A stretch of 8,197 nt of DNA from an uncultured Bacilli bacterium (lineage in GTDB: Bacteria > Bacillota_I > Bacilli_A > ML615J-28 > CAG-698), in the NCBI GenBank assembly GCA_947627395.1, contig CANQVW010000066.1:1-8197 (forward strand), given 5' to 3'. Of the stretch, positions 1 to 5,876 are shown piece after piece (position 1 is the stretch's first letter; each line of letters opens with the position of its first letter). The notes below the pieces were generated by a model. The model saw nothing but the letters and a program-made list of their open reading frames with translations. It did no database searches and was not told the origin of the DNA. A program made the position numbers and the translations under genes.

Positions 1-685
1 AAATTCTACCATCCACAATATAATATACCTTATTTGTTTGTAAATCGACAGCAAAAACATCATCTAATTCTTTCATTAAAGGTTCATCGATATGTAAGCG
101 ACCTGCTGTATCAATAATGACTAAGTCATAATTCATTTTTTTGGCATAAGCAATTCCCTTGCTTACAATTTCTGTAACAGGGGTATTGGTTCCCATTTCA
201 AAGACTTCAATTCCTAGTTGTTTCCCAACGGTTACTAATTGTTGAATAGCTGCAGGTCGATAAATATCCGCTGCAACTAAAAGTGGTCTCTTTTTATCTT
301 GCTTTCTTAAGAAGTTGGCAAGTTTCCCACAATGTGTTGTTTTACCTGCTCCTTGTAAACCGACAAGCATGAAAACAGATGGGCCACCTGTAGTTCTATA
401 TTTTACAGGTGCCGCTTCTTCTCCCATTAATTTCTTTAATTCATCATGAACAATTTTGATGACTTGATCTCCGGGGGTTAATGATTTTAATATTTTTTCA
501 CCTAATGCTTGTTCTTTTACATCGGCAATAAACATTTTCACAACTTTATAGTTTACATCCGCTTCTAATAAAGAAAGACGCACTTCTTTCATCATTTCAT
601 CAATATCATTTTCTGTTAATCTTCCTCGTCCTGTTAAACGACGTAAACTCATTTGTATTCTTTCTGATAAACTTTCAAAAGGCAT
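1..685 (-). CDS. ffh: Signal recognition particle GTPase Ffh (SRP54), N-terminal part, cut by the left window edge
   Basis: Ffh binds 4.5S/6S RNA and hydrophobic signal sequences on nascent chains and docks with FtsY at the membrane. The visible 228 codons cover the N domain (about 1-95) and the first part of the G domain. G1 is GLQGAGKT (109-116), followed by HCGKLA where many homologues have Thr. DIYRPAA (140-146) and DTAGR (192-196) are intact. The rest of the G domain, including TKLDG, and the methionine-rich M domain lie beyond base 1. The ATG at 685 is chosen because MPFESLSERI resembles the usual Ffh start and a GGAG lies 7 nt upstream (693-696) inside the last codons of ylxM. The ylxM stop is 4 nt before this ATG. 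The last ~20 visible residues depart from family consensus: the usual VVDxMTGQ region reads IVDGRI after one extra residue. Identity is certain up to about residue 205. Confidence 0.95.
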   Translation of the reverse strand, partial: MPFESLSERIQMSLRRLTGRGRLTENDIDEMMKEVRLSLLEADVNYKVVKMFIADVKEQALGEKILKSLTPGDQVIKIVHDELKKLMGEEAAPVKYRTTGGPSVFMLVGLQGAGKTTHCGKLANFLRKQDKKRPLLVAADIYRPAAIQQLVTVGKQLGIEVFEMGTNTPVTEIVSKGIAYAKKMNYDLVIIDTAGRLHIDEPLMKELDDVFAVDLQTNKVYYIVDGRI

Positions 686-689
686 AATA

Positions 690-1010
690 TTACTCCAAAT
701 TTTTTAATTTTTTTAGGAATGTTTTTAATTCCTCATTGGTTGTATTTTCATACGATTGACACAATTCTTGGTATTGTTGATACTTTTGATAAAATCCTAA
801 TTTTTCTTCATACATTTCTAATAATTGATAGGTTTTATGTAATTGATCAAAAACAGCATTACGACTCACTTGACAAAGTTCGGCAATTTCACTTAAAGAT
901 AAATCCTCAAAATAATATTGTTCAAAGTAAGATTGTTGCTTTGCTGTTAACAATTTTCCATAAAAGTCATATAGACTATTATATAAATTCTTTTTTTCTA
1001 ATATGTCCAT
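690..1010 (-). CDS. ylxM: YlxM family SRP-associated helix-turn-helix protein (UPF0122)
   Basis: This 106-residue protein matches the usual length of the YlxM/p13 family. A sigma-region-4-like helix-turn-helix covers roughly residues 20-65, with DLSLSEIAELCQVSR as the core. A charged helical C-terminus follows. Family knowledge: YlxM is encoded next to ffh in many Bacillota and has been reported in streptococci to associate with SRP components and modulate their GTPase activity. Despite its fold it is not an established transcription factor. The ATG at 1010 starts 2 nt after the ftsY stop, and its ribosome binding site GAGG is made from the last Glu codons of ftsY, so translation is probably coupled. 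Its own last codons in turn supply the ribosome binding site for ffh. The position between ftsY and ffh supports an SRP role. Confidence 0.9.
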   Translation of the reverse strand: MDILEKKNLYNSLYDFYGKLLTAKQQSYFEQYYFEDLSLSEIAELCQVSRNAVFDQLHKTYQLLEMYEEKLGFYQKYQQYQELCQSYENTTNEELKTFLKKLKNLE

Positions 1011-1012
1011 TT

Positions 1013-2005
1013 TTATTCCTCATTAGATTCTGAATCATCAATGATATCAGCAAATAAACCATAAACATATTTTTCAATGTCAAAATATTCAATATCTTCT
1101 AAATGTTCACCTAAACAAACAAATTTAATGGGGATATTGTACTTTTCACGAATGGCAAGTACAATACCACCTTTTGCAGTTCCATCTAACTTTGTAAGTA
1201 CAACTCCACTTACTTCTGTTGCTTCAATGAAGGCTTTTGCTTGAACAAGTCCATTTTGTCCAGTAGTTGCATCAACAACAAGTAAAGTATCTTGTGGTCC
1301 ACCTTCTACTTCACGTGAAATGACTTTTTTCATCTTTTCAAGTTCTTTCATTAAATTCACTTTAGTTTGTAAGCGTCCTGCTGTATCACATAATAATACA
1401 TCATATTTTTCTTGTTTTGCAATTTTAATGGCTTCATAAATGACGCTCGATGGATCTGCTTTTTCAGCTCCAACAACAACTTTACAACCAACACGATCGG
1501 CCCAAATACTTAATTGTTCAGTAGCTCCTGCTCTAAAAGTATCTGCAGCAGCAATGATAACTTTCTTTCCTTCTTTTTTTAGTTTATAGGCCACTTTCGC
1601 AATCGTAGTTGTTTTTCCAACTCCATTGACACCCACAAATAAGTAAACACTCAATCCATTTTTATTTACACGTAAATTTGAATTGACAATTTCACCTTTT
1701 AAATAAATGTCAAACATTCTATCCACAATAATTGGTTGTAAATCAGCGGCATTGGTTATATTTTTAGTACGCACATCACTTTTTAATTCATCGATAAACT
1801 GAACAACTGTGTCCACGCCCATATCTGCCATAACAAATATTTCTTCCAATTCATCAAATAAATCTTCAGTGATTTGATTTTTTCCTTTAAATAAACTACT
1901 TAAACGAGAAAAAGCACCTTTTCTTGTTTTTTCCATTCCAATACGGTACTTTTTTGCTTCTTCTTTTTTTTCTTTATTCTTTTTAAATATACTAAATAAA
2001 CCCAT
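1013..2005 (-). CDS. ftsY: Signal recognition particle receptor FtsY
   Basis: FtsY is the membrane-associated SRP receptor GTPase. It pairs with Ffh so that ribosome-nascent chain complexes are handed to SecYEG. The 330-residue length matches the short Bacillota form without the long acidic A domain of E. coli. The first 20 residues are a basic, Lys-rich tail after MGLFSIF, suited to membrane binding. The N domain is about 22-105. The G domain shows GVNGVGKTT (125-133), DTFRAGA (155-161), DTAGR (207-211), VVDATTGQ (243-250) and TKLDG (271-275). The terminal box reads CLGE (297-300), with Cys where Gly is common. The ATG at 2005 has GGAG 8 nt upstream. A dedicated promoter lies at 2031-2059. 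The gene leads the ftsY-ylxM-ffh unit; the rnc-smc genes that often precede it in Bacillota are absent. Confidence 0.97.
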   Translation of the reverse strand: MGLFSIFKKNKEKKEEAKKYRIGMEKTRKGAFSRLSSLFKGKNQITEDLFDELEEIFVMADMGVDTVVQFIDELKSDVRTKNITNAADLQPIIVDRMFDIYLKGEIVNSNLRVNKNGLSVYLFVGVNGVGKTTTIAKVAYKLKKEGKKVIIAAADTFRAGATEQLSIWADRVGCKVVVGAEKADPSSVIYEAIKIAKQEKYDVLLCDTAGRLQTKVNLMKELEKMKKVISREVEGGPQDTLLVVDATTGQNGLVQAKAFIEATEVSGVVLTKLDGTAKGGIVLAIREKYNIPIKFVCLGEHLEDIEYFDIEKYVYGLFADIIDDSESNEE

Positions 2006-2030
2006 TTTTTTATCTCCAATATCTCAACTT

Positions 2031-2059
2031 ATTATATCATAAAACGTCTAAAATTTAAA
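2031..2059 (-). promoter_or_regulatory. Extended -10 promoter of ftsY-ylxM-ffh
   Basis: On the minus strand the -10 is TATAAT (2031-2036), preceded by TG one base away (2038-2039), so it is an extended -10. A -35 of TTTAAA (4 of 6 matches) sits at 2054-2059 with a 17-bp spacer. The predicted start is near 2024, giving a leader of only about 19 nt with GGAG at 2014-2017. An 8-bp inverted repeat (2048-2055 and 2073-2080) overlaps the -35. The promoter is predicted from sequence only. Confidence 0.75.
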
Positions 2060-2085
2060 CCTTTTTCAGAAGAATTTTAGAGTAG

Positions 2086-2117
2086 AAGTTTTCTTCATTT
2101 TTATTTTAAGAAAACTT
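2086..2117. repeat. Perfect 10-bp inverted repeat (AT-rich hairpin) between topA and ftsY
   Basis: AAGTTTTCTT (2086-2095) is exactly complementary to AAGAAAACTT (2108-2117), with a 12-nt loop. On the minus strand no U-tract follows the second arm, so it is not a classical terminator in that direction. It lies directly downstream of the topA terminator and about 27 bp upstream of the ftsY -35. It could protect the topA mRNA 3' end, back up termination, or be chance in AT-rich DNA. Confidence 0.5.
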
Positions 2118-2121
2118 TTAG

Positions 2122-2150
2122 AAAAAGAGACTTAGACGATGCTAAATCTC
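2122..2150 (-). terminator. Rho-independent terminator of topA, overlapping its stop codon
   Basis: On the minus strand GAGATTTAG (2142-2150) pairs with CTAAGTCTC (2127-2135) around a 6-nt loop. This gives nine pairs, one of them U-G, followed at once by TTTTT (2122-2126). The first arm includes the last codons and the TAG stop (2142-2144) of topA, so the terminator starts inside the gene. Confidence 0.85.
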
Positions 2151-4142
2151 ATTTTTTTGTGGTATTTCATTTAAACTTGTATAGGTTGTTTTACATACAG
2201 GATATTGATTGCAAGCATAAAATTTTTGTCCTTTGCTTCTTCCTCTTTTACTAATTCTTTCCACAATCATACCTGTTTCACAATTTGGACAGGGAATTCC
2301 CGTTTCAACAGGTGGTTCTGGAATTTCTTTTTTGGCTGTATAATGGCATTTTGGAAAATTACTACAAGCAATAAATTCACCAAATCTACCATTACGAATC
2401 AATAATTTATGACCGCATTCTGGACAAACTTCATCTGTTTCAATTGGATACATCCGAACCATATGTTCGTCAGCAAATTCTAACAAGGGTTTAAAATCCT
2501 TATAAAAAGATTCTAATTCCTTATACCAAACCATTTTCCCTTCAGAAATTTCATCTAATGCTTCTTCCATATCTGCTGTATATTTTATGTTAATGATTTT
2601 AGAAAAATATTCATCTAGTTTATCGGATGTTAAAATACCTTGAGCTGTAGGAATAAAAGCTTTTTTTTCCATTTTAACATAACTTCTTTGTTTTAATGTT
2701 TCCATGGTAACAGCATAGGTAGATGGACGACCAATTCCAAGTTCTTCCATTTTACGAATTAATCGTGCTTCTGTATAACGAAGGGGTGGATTCGTAAATT
2801 TTTGGTCGGTATGTAACTTAGGATCTTTAATTTCCTCACCGATCATAAATTCAGGCAAAGCTTTTTGGTCGTCGTTTTCATATTTACTATATACTTTTAA
2901 ATAACCATCAAATAAAACTCTTTCTCCAGTTGCACCAAAAATATAGCCTTGATTTTCAATTTGTAATTTGGCTTCTTCAACAACAGCATTTTTCATTAAA
3001 CAGCTGAGTGCACGATCATAAATCATACTATATATTTTATATTCATCTGCTGTTAAATAGGATTTGATAGATTCTGGTGTATAAGTTATACGGGATGGAC
3101 GGATGGCTTCATGTGCATCTTGAATGTTTTTAGATTTCTTTTCTGATGTATGATATCCTTTATAATAATTTTCACCATACGTTTTGATGATGTAATTTCT
3201 TCCTTCATGAATAAATTCATCACTTAAACGAATGCTATCTGTTCTCATGTAAGTAATTAAACCAACACGCTCATTGCCAAGTTCAACACCCTCATACAAA
3301 CTTTGGGCAATTTGCATGGTTTTTTTTGCATTGAAATTGTATTTACTGGAAGCCTCCTGCTGCAACGTTGAAGTAATAAAGGGAGGTTTAGCACTTTTCT
3401 CTCTTTTCTTTAAAATGATATCTTGAACAAAATAATGAGGACTTAAAGAATCTAAAATTGCGTTAGCTTCCTTTTCGTTAGAAATGGCGATTTTTCCATG
3501 AATATCCTTTTCTAACTGTGCTTTTATCTTTTTTCCCTTCTTGGAAAACTCAATGAAAATTTCCCAGTATTCTTCTGGTTTAAAGGCTTGAATTTCCTTT
3601 TCTCTATCTACAATTAATTTTAAAGCAACAGACTGAACACGCCCAGCTGATTTAGAACCAATCTTTTTTTGTAATAATTTTGAAAGACTAAAGCCAATAA
3701 TACGATCTAATATTCTTCTTGATTCTTGTGATTTTACCAAATTTATATCAATATCACGACCATGTTCAATAGCATAAAGAACAGCATTTTTGGTAATTTC
3801 ATGGAATACAATACGCTCATAATCTTTCTTTTCTAATCCTAGTGTTTCATATAAATGCCAACTAATTGCTTCACCTTCTCGATCAGGGTCGGTAGCTAAA
3901 TATACTTTGTCACACTTTTTGACATCAGCTTTCAGTTCTTTCACAATTTGGTGTTTATCTTTCATGATTTTATACATGGGTTGAAAATGATTTTCAATAT
4001 CAACACCATAACCACCATAACCTCGAGTTGTTAAGTCGCGAATGTGCCCTTTACTTGAAACGACAATATAATCATTTCCTAAATATTTTTCAATGGTTTT
4101 AGATTTTGCAGGTGATTCAACAATCACCAAATTTTTTGACAT
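2142..4142 (-). CDS. topA: DNA topoisomerase I (type IA)
   Basis: TopA relaxes negative supercoils by cutting one strand, holding the 5' phosphate on a tyrosine and passing the other strand. From the chosen start it has 666 residues, close to the ~690 of B. subtilis. The TOPRIM domain shows VESPAKS (8-14, metal-binding Glu9) and DPDREGE (85-91). SAGRVQSVAL is at 165-174. The catalytic Tyr298 lies in ITYMRTDS, and GIGRPSTYA is at 469-477. Two C-terminal C4 zinc ribbons use Cys573/576/593/599 and Cys618/621/644/650. An in-frame TTG at 4148 would extend it by two residues, but only 3 nt would then separate it from GGGAG. The ATG at 4142 has a good 9-nt spacing and begins MSKNLVIVES as in homologues. 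The gene is transcribed alone from a very strong promoter. Confidence 0.97.
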   Translation of the reverse strand: MSKNLVIVESPAKSKTIEKYLGNDYIVVSSKGHIRDLTTRGYGGYGVDIENHFQPMYKIMKDKHQIVKELKADVKKCDKVYLATDPDREGEAISWHLYETLGLEKKDYERIVFHEITKNAVLYAIEHGRDIDINLVKSQESRRILDRIIGFSLSKLLQKKIGSKSAGRVQSVALKLIVDREKEIQAFKPEEYWEIFIEFSKKGKKIKAQLEKDIHGKIAISNEKEANAILDSLSPHYFVQDIILKKREKSAKPPFITSTLQQEASSKYNFNAKKTMQIAQSLYEGVELGNERVGLITYMRTDSIRLSDEFIHEGRNYIIKTYGENYYKGYHTSEKKSKNIQDAHEAIRPSRITYTPESIKSYLTADEYKIYSMIYDRALSCLMKNAVVEEAKLQIENQGYIFGATGERVLFDGYLKVYSKYENDDQKALPEFMIGEEIKDPKLHTDQKFTNPPLRYTEARLIRKMEELGIGRPSTYAVTMETLKQRSYVKMEKKAFIPTAQGILTSDKLDEYFSKIINIKYTADMEEALDEISEGKMVWYKELESFYKDFKPLLEFADEHMVRMYPIETDEVCPECGHKLLIRNGRFGEFIACSNFPKCHYTAKKEIPEPPVETGIPCPNCETGMIVERISKRGRSKGQKFYACNQYPVCKTTYTSLNEIPQKNEI

Positions 4143-4151
4143 TTTCAAGAA

Positions 4152-4156
4152 CTCCC
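4152..4156 (-). promoter_or_regulatory. Ribosome binding site deciding the topA start
   Basis: GGGAG on the minus strand lies 9 nt before the ATG at 4142 and only 3 nt before the in-frame TTG at 4148. This favours the ATG. Confidence 0.8.
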
Positions 4157-4159
4157 ATC

Positions 4160-4174
4160 TTCAGTTAAACTGAA
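4160..4174. repeat. Palindrome in the topA 5' leader
   Basis: TTCAGTT and AACTGAA flank one central base, a 15-bp dyad at about +5 to +19 from the predicted topA transcription start and just upstream of the ribosome binding site. In RNA it would form a 6-bp stem with a 3-nt loop. It could be a repressor operator or a 5' stabilising hairpin; the sequence does not tell which. Confidence 0.55.
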
Positions 4175-4184
4175 TCATCAATTG

Positions 4185-4213
4185 ATTATATATTAAAAAA
4201 AGCAATTTGTCAA
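4185..4213 (-). promoter_or_regulatory. Consensus sigma-A promoter of topA
   Basis: On the minus strand TTGACA (4208-4213) and TATAAT (4185-4190) match consensus at all 12 positions with the optimal 17-bp spacer, which contains a run of seven T. The predicted start is near 4178, about 36 nt before the topA ATG. Perfect hexamers are unusual and imply strong basal transcription or control by another element, such as the palindrome at 4160-4174. Confidence 0.9.
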
Positions 4214-4343
4214 ATAGATTAAATAAAAAAAGCGTATATTTATTTCTTTTTTTCGCTTAGAATATGAAATAAATTAGAAATCATGATTTTTTTATAGATA
4301 TTTTGACAGAATAAATCAAGTTTTTTATTACAAATAAGAAATG
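4214..4343. other. AT-rich intergenic stretch between the rnhB terminator and the topA promoter
   Basis: No gene is visible here. Several weak elements are. A minus-strand promoter-like pair TTGATT (4314-4319), 17 bp, TATAAA (4291-4296) points toward topA. A 12-bp palindrome AAATCATGATTT lies at 4278-4289. A perfect 9-bp inverted repeat pairs 4238-4246 with 4266-4274. AAGCG/CGCTT (4254-4258 and 4230-4234) is followed on the minus strand by a T-run and could be a weak terminator. Such short repeats can arise by chance in DNA this AT-rich. In related genomes dprA commonly sits between rnhB and topA; no trace of it is seen. Confidence 0.4.
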
Positions 4344-4381
4344 AAAGAAAAAAGGGACTGTCCTATAAGATGGTCCACTTT
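4344..4381 (-). terminator. Rho-independent terminator after rnhB
   Basis: On the minus strand AAAG(T)GGAC (4373-4381) pairs with GTCCCTTT (4351-4358), eight pairs with one bulged T and a 14-nt loop. An interrupted T-tract follows (4348-4353, then C and more T). It starts 6 nt after the rnhB stop and ends the ftsK-lepB-rbgA-rnhB unit. Confidence 0.8.
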
Positions 4382-4387
4382 CTTTGT

Positions 4388-5041
4388 TTAATGATTTTCA
4401 TTATAAAAATAATTTTTTTCTAAAATTCTTTGTACAGGTGCAAAACTTTTTCTGTGATGAGGGGTAATGCCATATTTTTCAATTGCCTCTAAGTGTTGTT
4501 TTGTGACATAACCTTTATGTTTTTCAAATCCATATTGTGGATACTCTTTAGAAAGGTTTATCATATAATGATCTCTTTCAACTTTTGCAACAATCGATGC
4601 TGCTGCAATGGAAGCACTTAGTTGATCTCCATGAATAATGCTTGTATATGAAAATTCATCACTTAATGGCATCGCATCTGTTAATACATGATCTACTTTA
4701 GTTTTCATTTGACGGATACAAGTTTCCATTCCTTTTTTACTGGCTTGATAAACATTCAGTTCATCCACTTCCAAAACATCTATGTAACAAATTTGAACTT
4801 CAATGGCTTTTTTTAAAATTTCTTCAGACAAACGTTCTCTTTGTTTTTCTGTTAATTTCTTTGAATCATAAAGTCCTGGAATTGTTTCTTCATCAGGAAG
4901 AATCACAGCAGCAACAACTAAGGGTCCTGCCATAGGACCTCTACCTACTTCATCTGTACCTGCTATGACTTTATATCCTTCTTTTTTACATTGATTTTCA
5001 TATTGATACATGTCTTGTAAAAGATTTTTTTTAAGTTGCAT
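4388..5041 (-). CDS. rnhB: Ribonuclease HII
   Basis: RNase HII nicks RNA-DNA hybrids and starts removal of single ribonucleotides misincorporated in DNA. The 217 residues match the compact family form and lack the longer N-terminal extension of B. subtilis RnhB. The DEDD metal site is visible: Asp30-Glu31 in GTDEVGRGPMAGP, Asp122 in TDAM (often IDA or IDG) and Asp139 in HGDQ. AAASIVAKVERD (146-157), YGFEKHKGY (170-178) and HHRKSF (195-200) are further signatures. The ATG at 5041 overlaps the end of rbgA by 11 nt. Its ribosome binding site is weak (only an AGG about 7 nt away), so it probably depends on coupling to rbgA translation. A terminator follows directly. Confidence 0.96.
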   Translation of the reverse strand: MQLKKNLLQDMYQYENQCKKEGYKVIAGTDEVGRGPMAGPLVVAAVILPDEETIPGLYDSKKLTEKQRERLSEEILKKAIEVQICYIDVLEVDELNVYQASKKGMETCIRQMKTKVDHVLTDAMPLSDEFSYTSIIHGDQLSASIAAASIVAKVERDHYMINLSKEYPQYGFEKHKGYVTKQHLEAIEKYGITPHHRKSFAPVQRILEKNYFYNENH

Positions 5042-5876
5042 AGGTTGGCCTATCTAAAGTAATACGTCCTAATTTTAGACTTCTAAATTCATTTAAAATA
5101 AGGTCATATACTCTTTCGTATTCTATTTCATTTTTTTGAAGAAAATTCTTTGTACGAGCAATTTCATTTAAAATTTCTAAATTTTCCATTGTTCTAGGTA
5201 AATGATATCTTTTTTCCAATGATTCTGGATAATATTTCTTTAAGAAATCTAAGAAATATAGAATGACATCATCTTTATGAAATACTTGATCACGAATTGC
5301 TCCTGTTAATGCTAAGTGAAAAGCAAGGGTAGAATCTTGAAACTTAGGCCATAAAATACCAGGAGTATCTAATAATTCAATATCTTGATTAATTTTAATC
5401 CATTGTTGTGCTTTTGTTACACCAGGTTTATTCCCCACTAGAGTAGCTCTTTTACCCACAAATTGGTTAATGAAAGTAGATTTACCAACATTAGGAATTC
5501 CAACTACCATGGCACGTATTGGCCGCTCTTTCATCCCTTTTGTTTTTTCTTTCAAAATTTTTTCTTGTAAAAGTTCACGGCAAAGAGGAACAATTTGCGA
5601 AAAAGATGTTTTTTCAATAGAATCAATGAATAAATGAAACTTCTCTTTTTCTTGGAAATATTGATGCCATACTTGATTTAGTTTAGGATCAGCCATACTT
5701 GATTTAGTTAATAACAGAAGGCGCGGTTTCGCATGAAATCTTTCTTGTAAAAATGGATTGATGGAAGAAAGAGGAATTCTTGCATCAACCAATTCAAAAA
5801 TGATATCCACTAATTTTACTTTTTCTTCCATTTCCTTTTCGGCTTTTGCCATATGACCGGGAAACCATTGAATCAT
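5031..5876 (-). CDS. rbgA: Ribosome biogenesis GTPase RbgA (YlqF), with altered G4 motif
   Basis: RbgA is a circularly permuted GTPase needed for late 50S subunit assembly in Bacillota. From ATG 5876 it has 281 residues, as in B. subtilis. The N-terminus has MIQWFPGHMAKA, including the His equivalent to the catalytic one in B. subtilis. The permuted order is visible: G4-position LLTKSSMAD (55-63), G1 GIPNVGKST (126-134), G2 PGVTKAQQW (151-159), G3 DTPGILWPKF (170-179), then a helical C-terminal RNA-binding domain. G4 should be NKxD but reads TKSS, losing the guanine-specifying Asp. An upstream in-frame TTG at 5912 has no ribosome binding site. The ATG has AAGGAG 8 nt away and shares ATGA with the lepB stop. 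The rest of the protein looks intact and under selection. Confidence 0.95.
   Translation of the reverse strand: MIQWFPGHMAKAEKEMEEKVKLVDIIFELVDARIPLSSINPFLQERFHAKPRLLLLTKSSMADPKLNQVWHQYFQEKEKFHLFIDSIEKTSFSQIVPLCRELLQEKILKEKTKGMKERPIRAMVVGIPNVGKSTFINQFVGKRATLVGNKPGVTKAQQWIKINQDIELLDTPGILWPKFQDSTLAFHLALTGAIRDQVFHKDDVILYFLDFLKKYYPESLEKRYHLPRTMENLEILNEIARTKNFLQKNEIEYERVYDLILNEFRSLKLGRITLDRPTYAT
5666..5709. repeat. Exact 18-bp direct repeat inside rbgA spanning the G4 motif
   Basis: GCCATACTTGATTTAGTT (plus strand) occurs at 5666-5683 and again at 5692-5709, 26 bp apart, so the copies are read in different frames. The first encodes the LNQVW region (65-69), whose Trp is conserved in RbgA. The second encodes the abnormal TKSSMA of the G4 motif. 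Confidence 0.95.

Noticed and set aside
719..1033. Plus-strand open frame of about 104 codons
   Set aside because: It lies opposite ylxM, has no ribosome binding site, and its composition is that of antisense AT-rich DNA. The other plus-strand frames at 2205-2405, 6462-6788, 7641-7859 and 7888-8079 are the same kind of shadow.
4240..4284. Minus-strand 14-codon leader peptide (MISNLFHILSEKKK)
   Set aside because: No ribosome binding site precedes it, no run of regulatory codons is seen, and the predicted start would leave it leaderless.
4303..4331. Plus-strand promoter TTGACA with a -10-like TATTAC 17 bp downstream
   Set aside because: The -10 is poor and it would read into the rnhB terminator and antisense to rnhB, with no gene to serve.
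4351..4381. GGGACTGTCC...GGTCC resembling an insertion-sequence end
   Set aside because: There is no matching second end, target duplication or transposase remnant; the hairpin with its T-tract is explained as the rnhB terminator.
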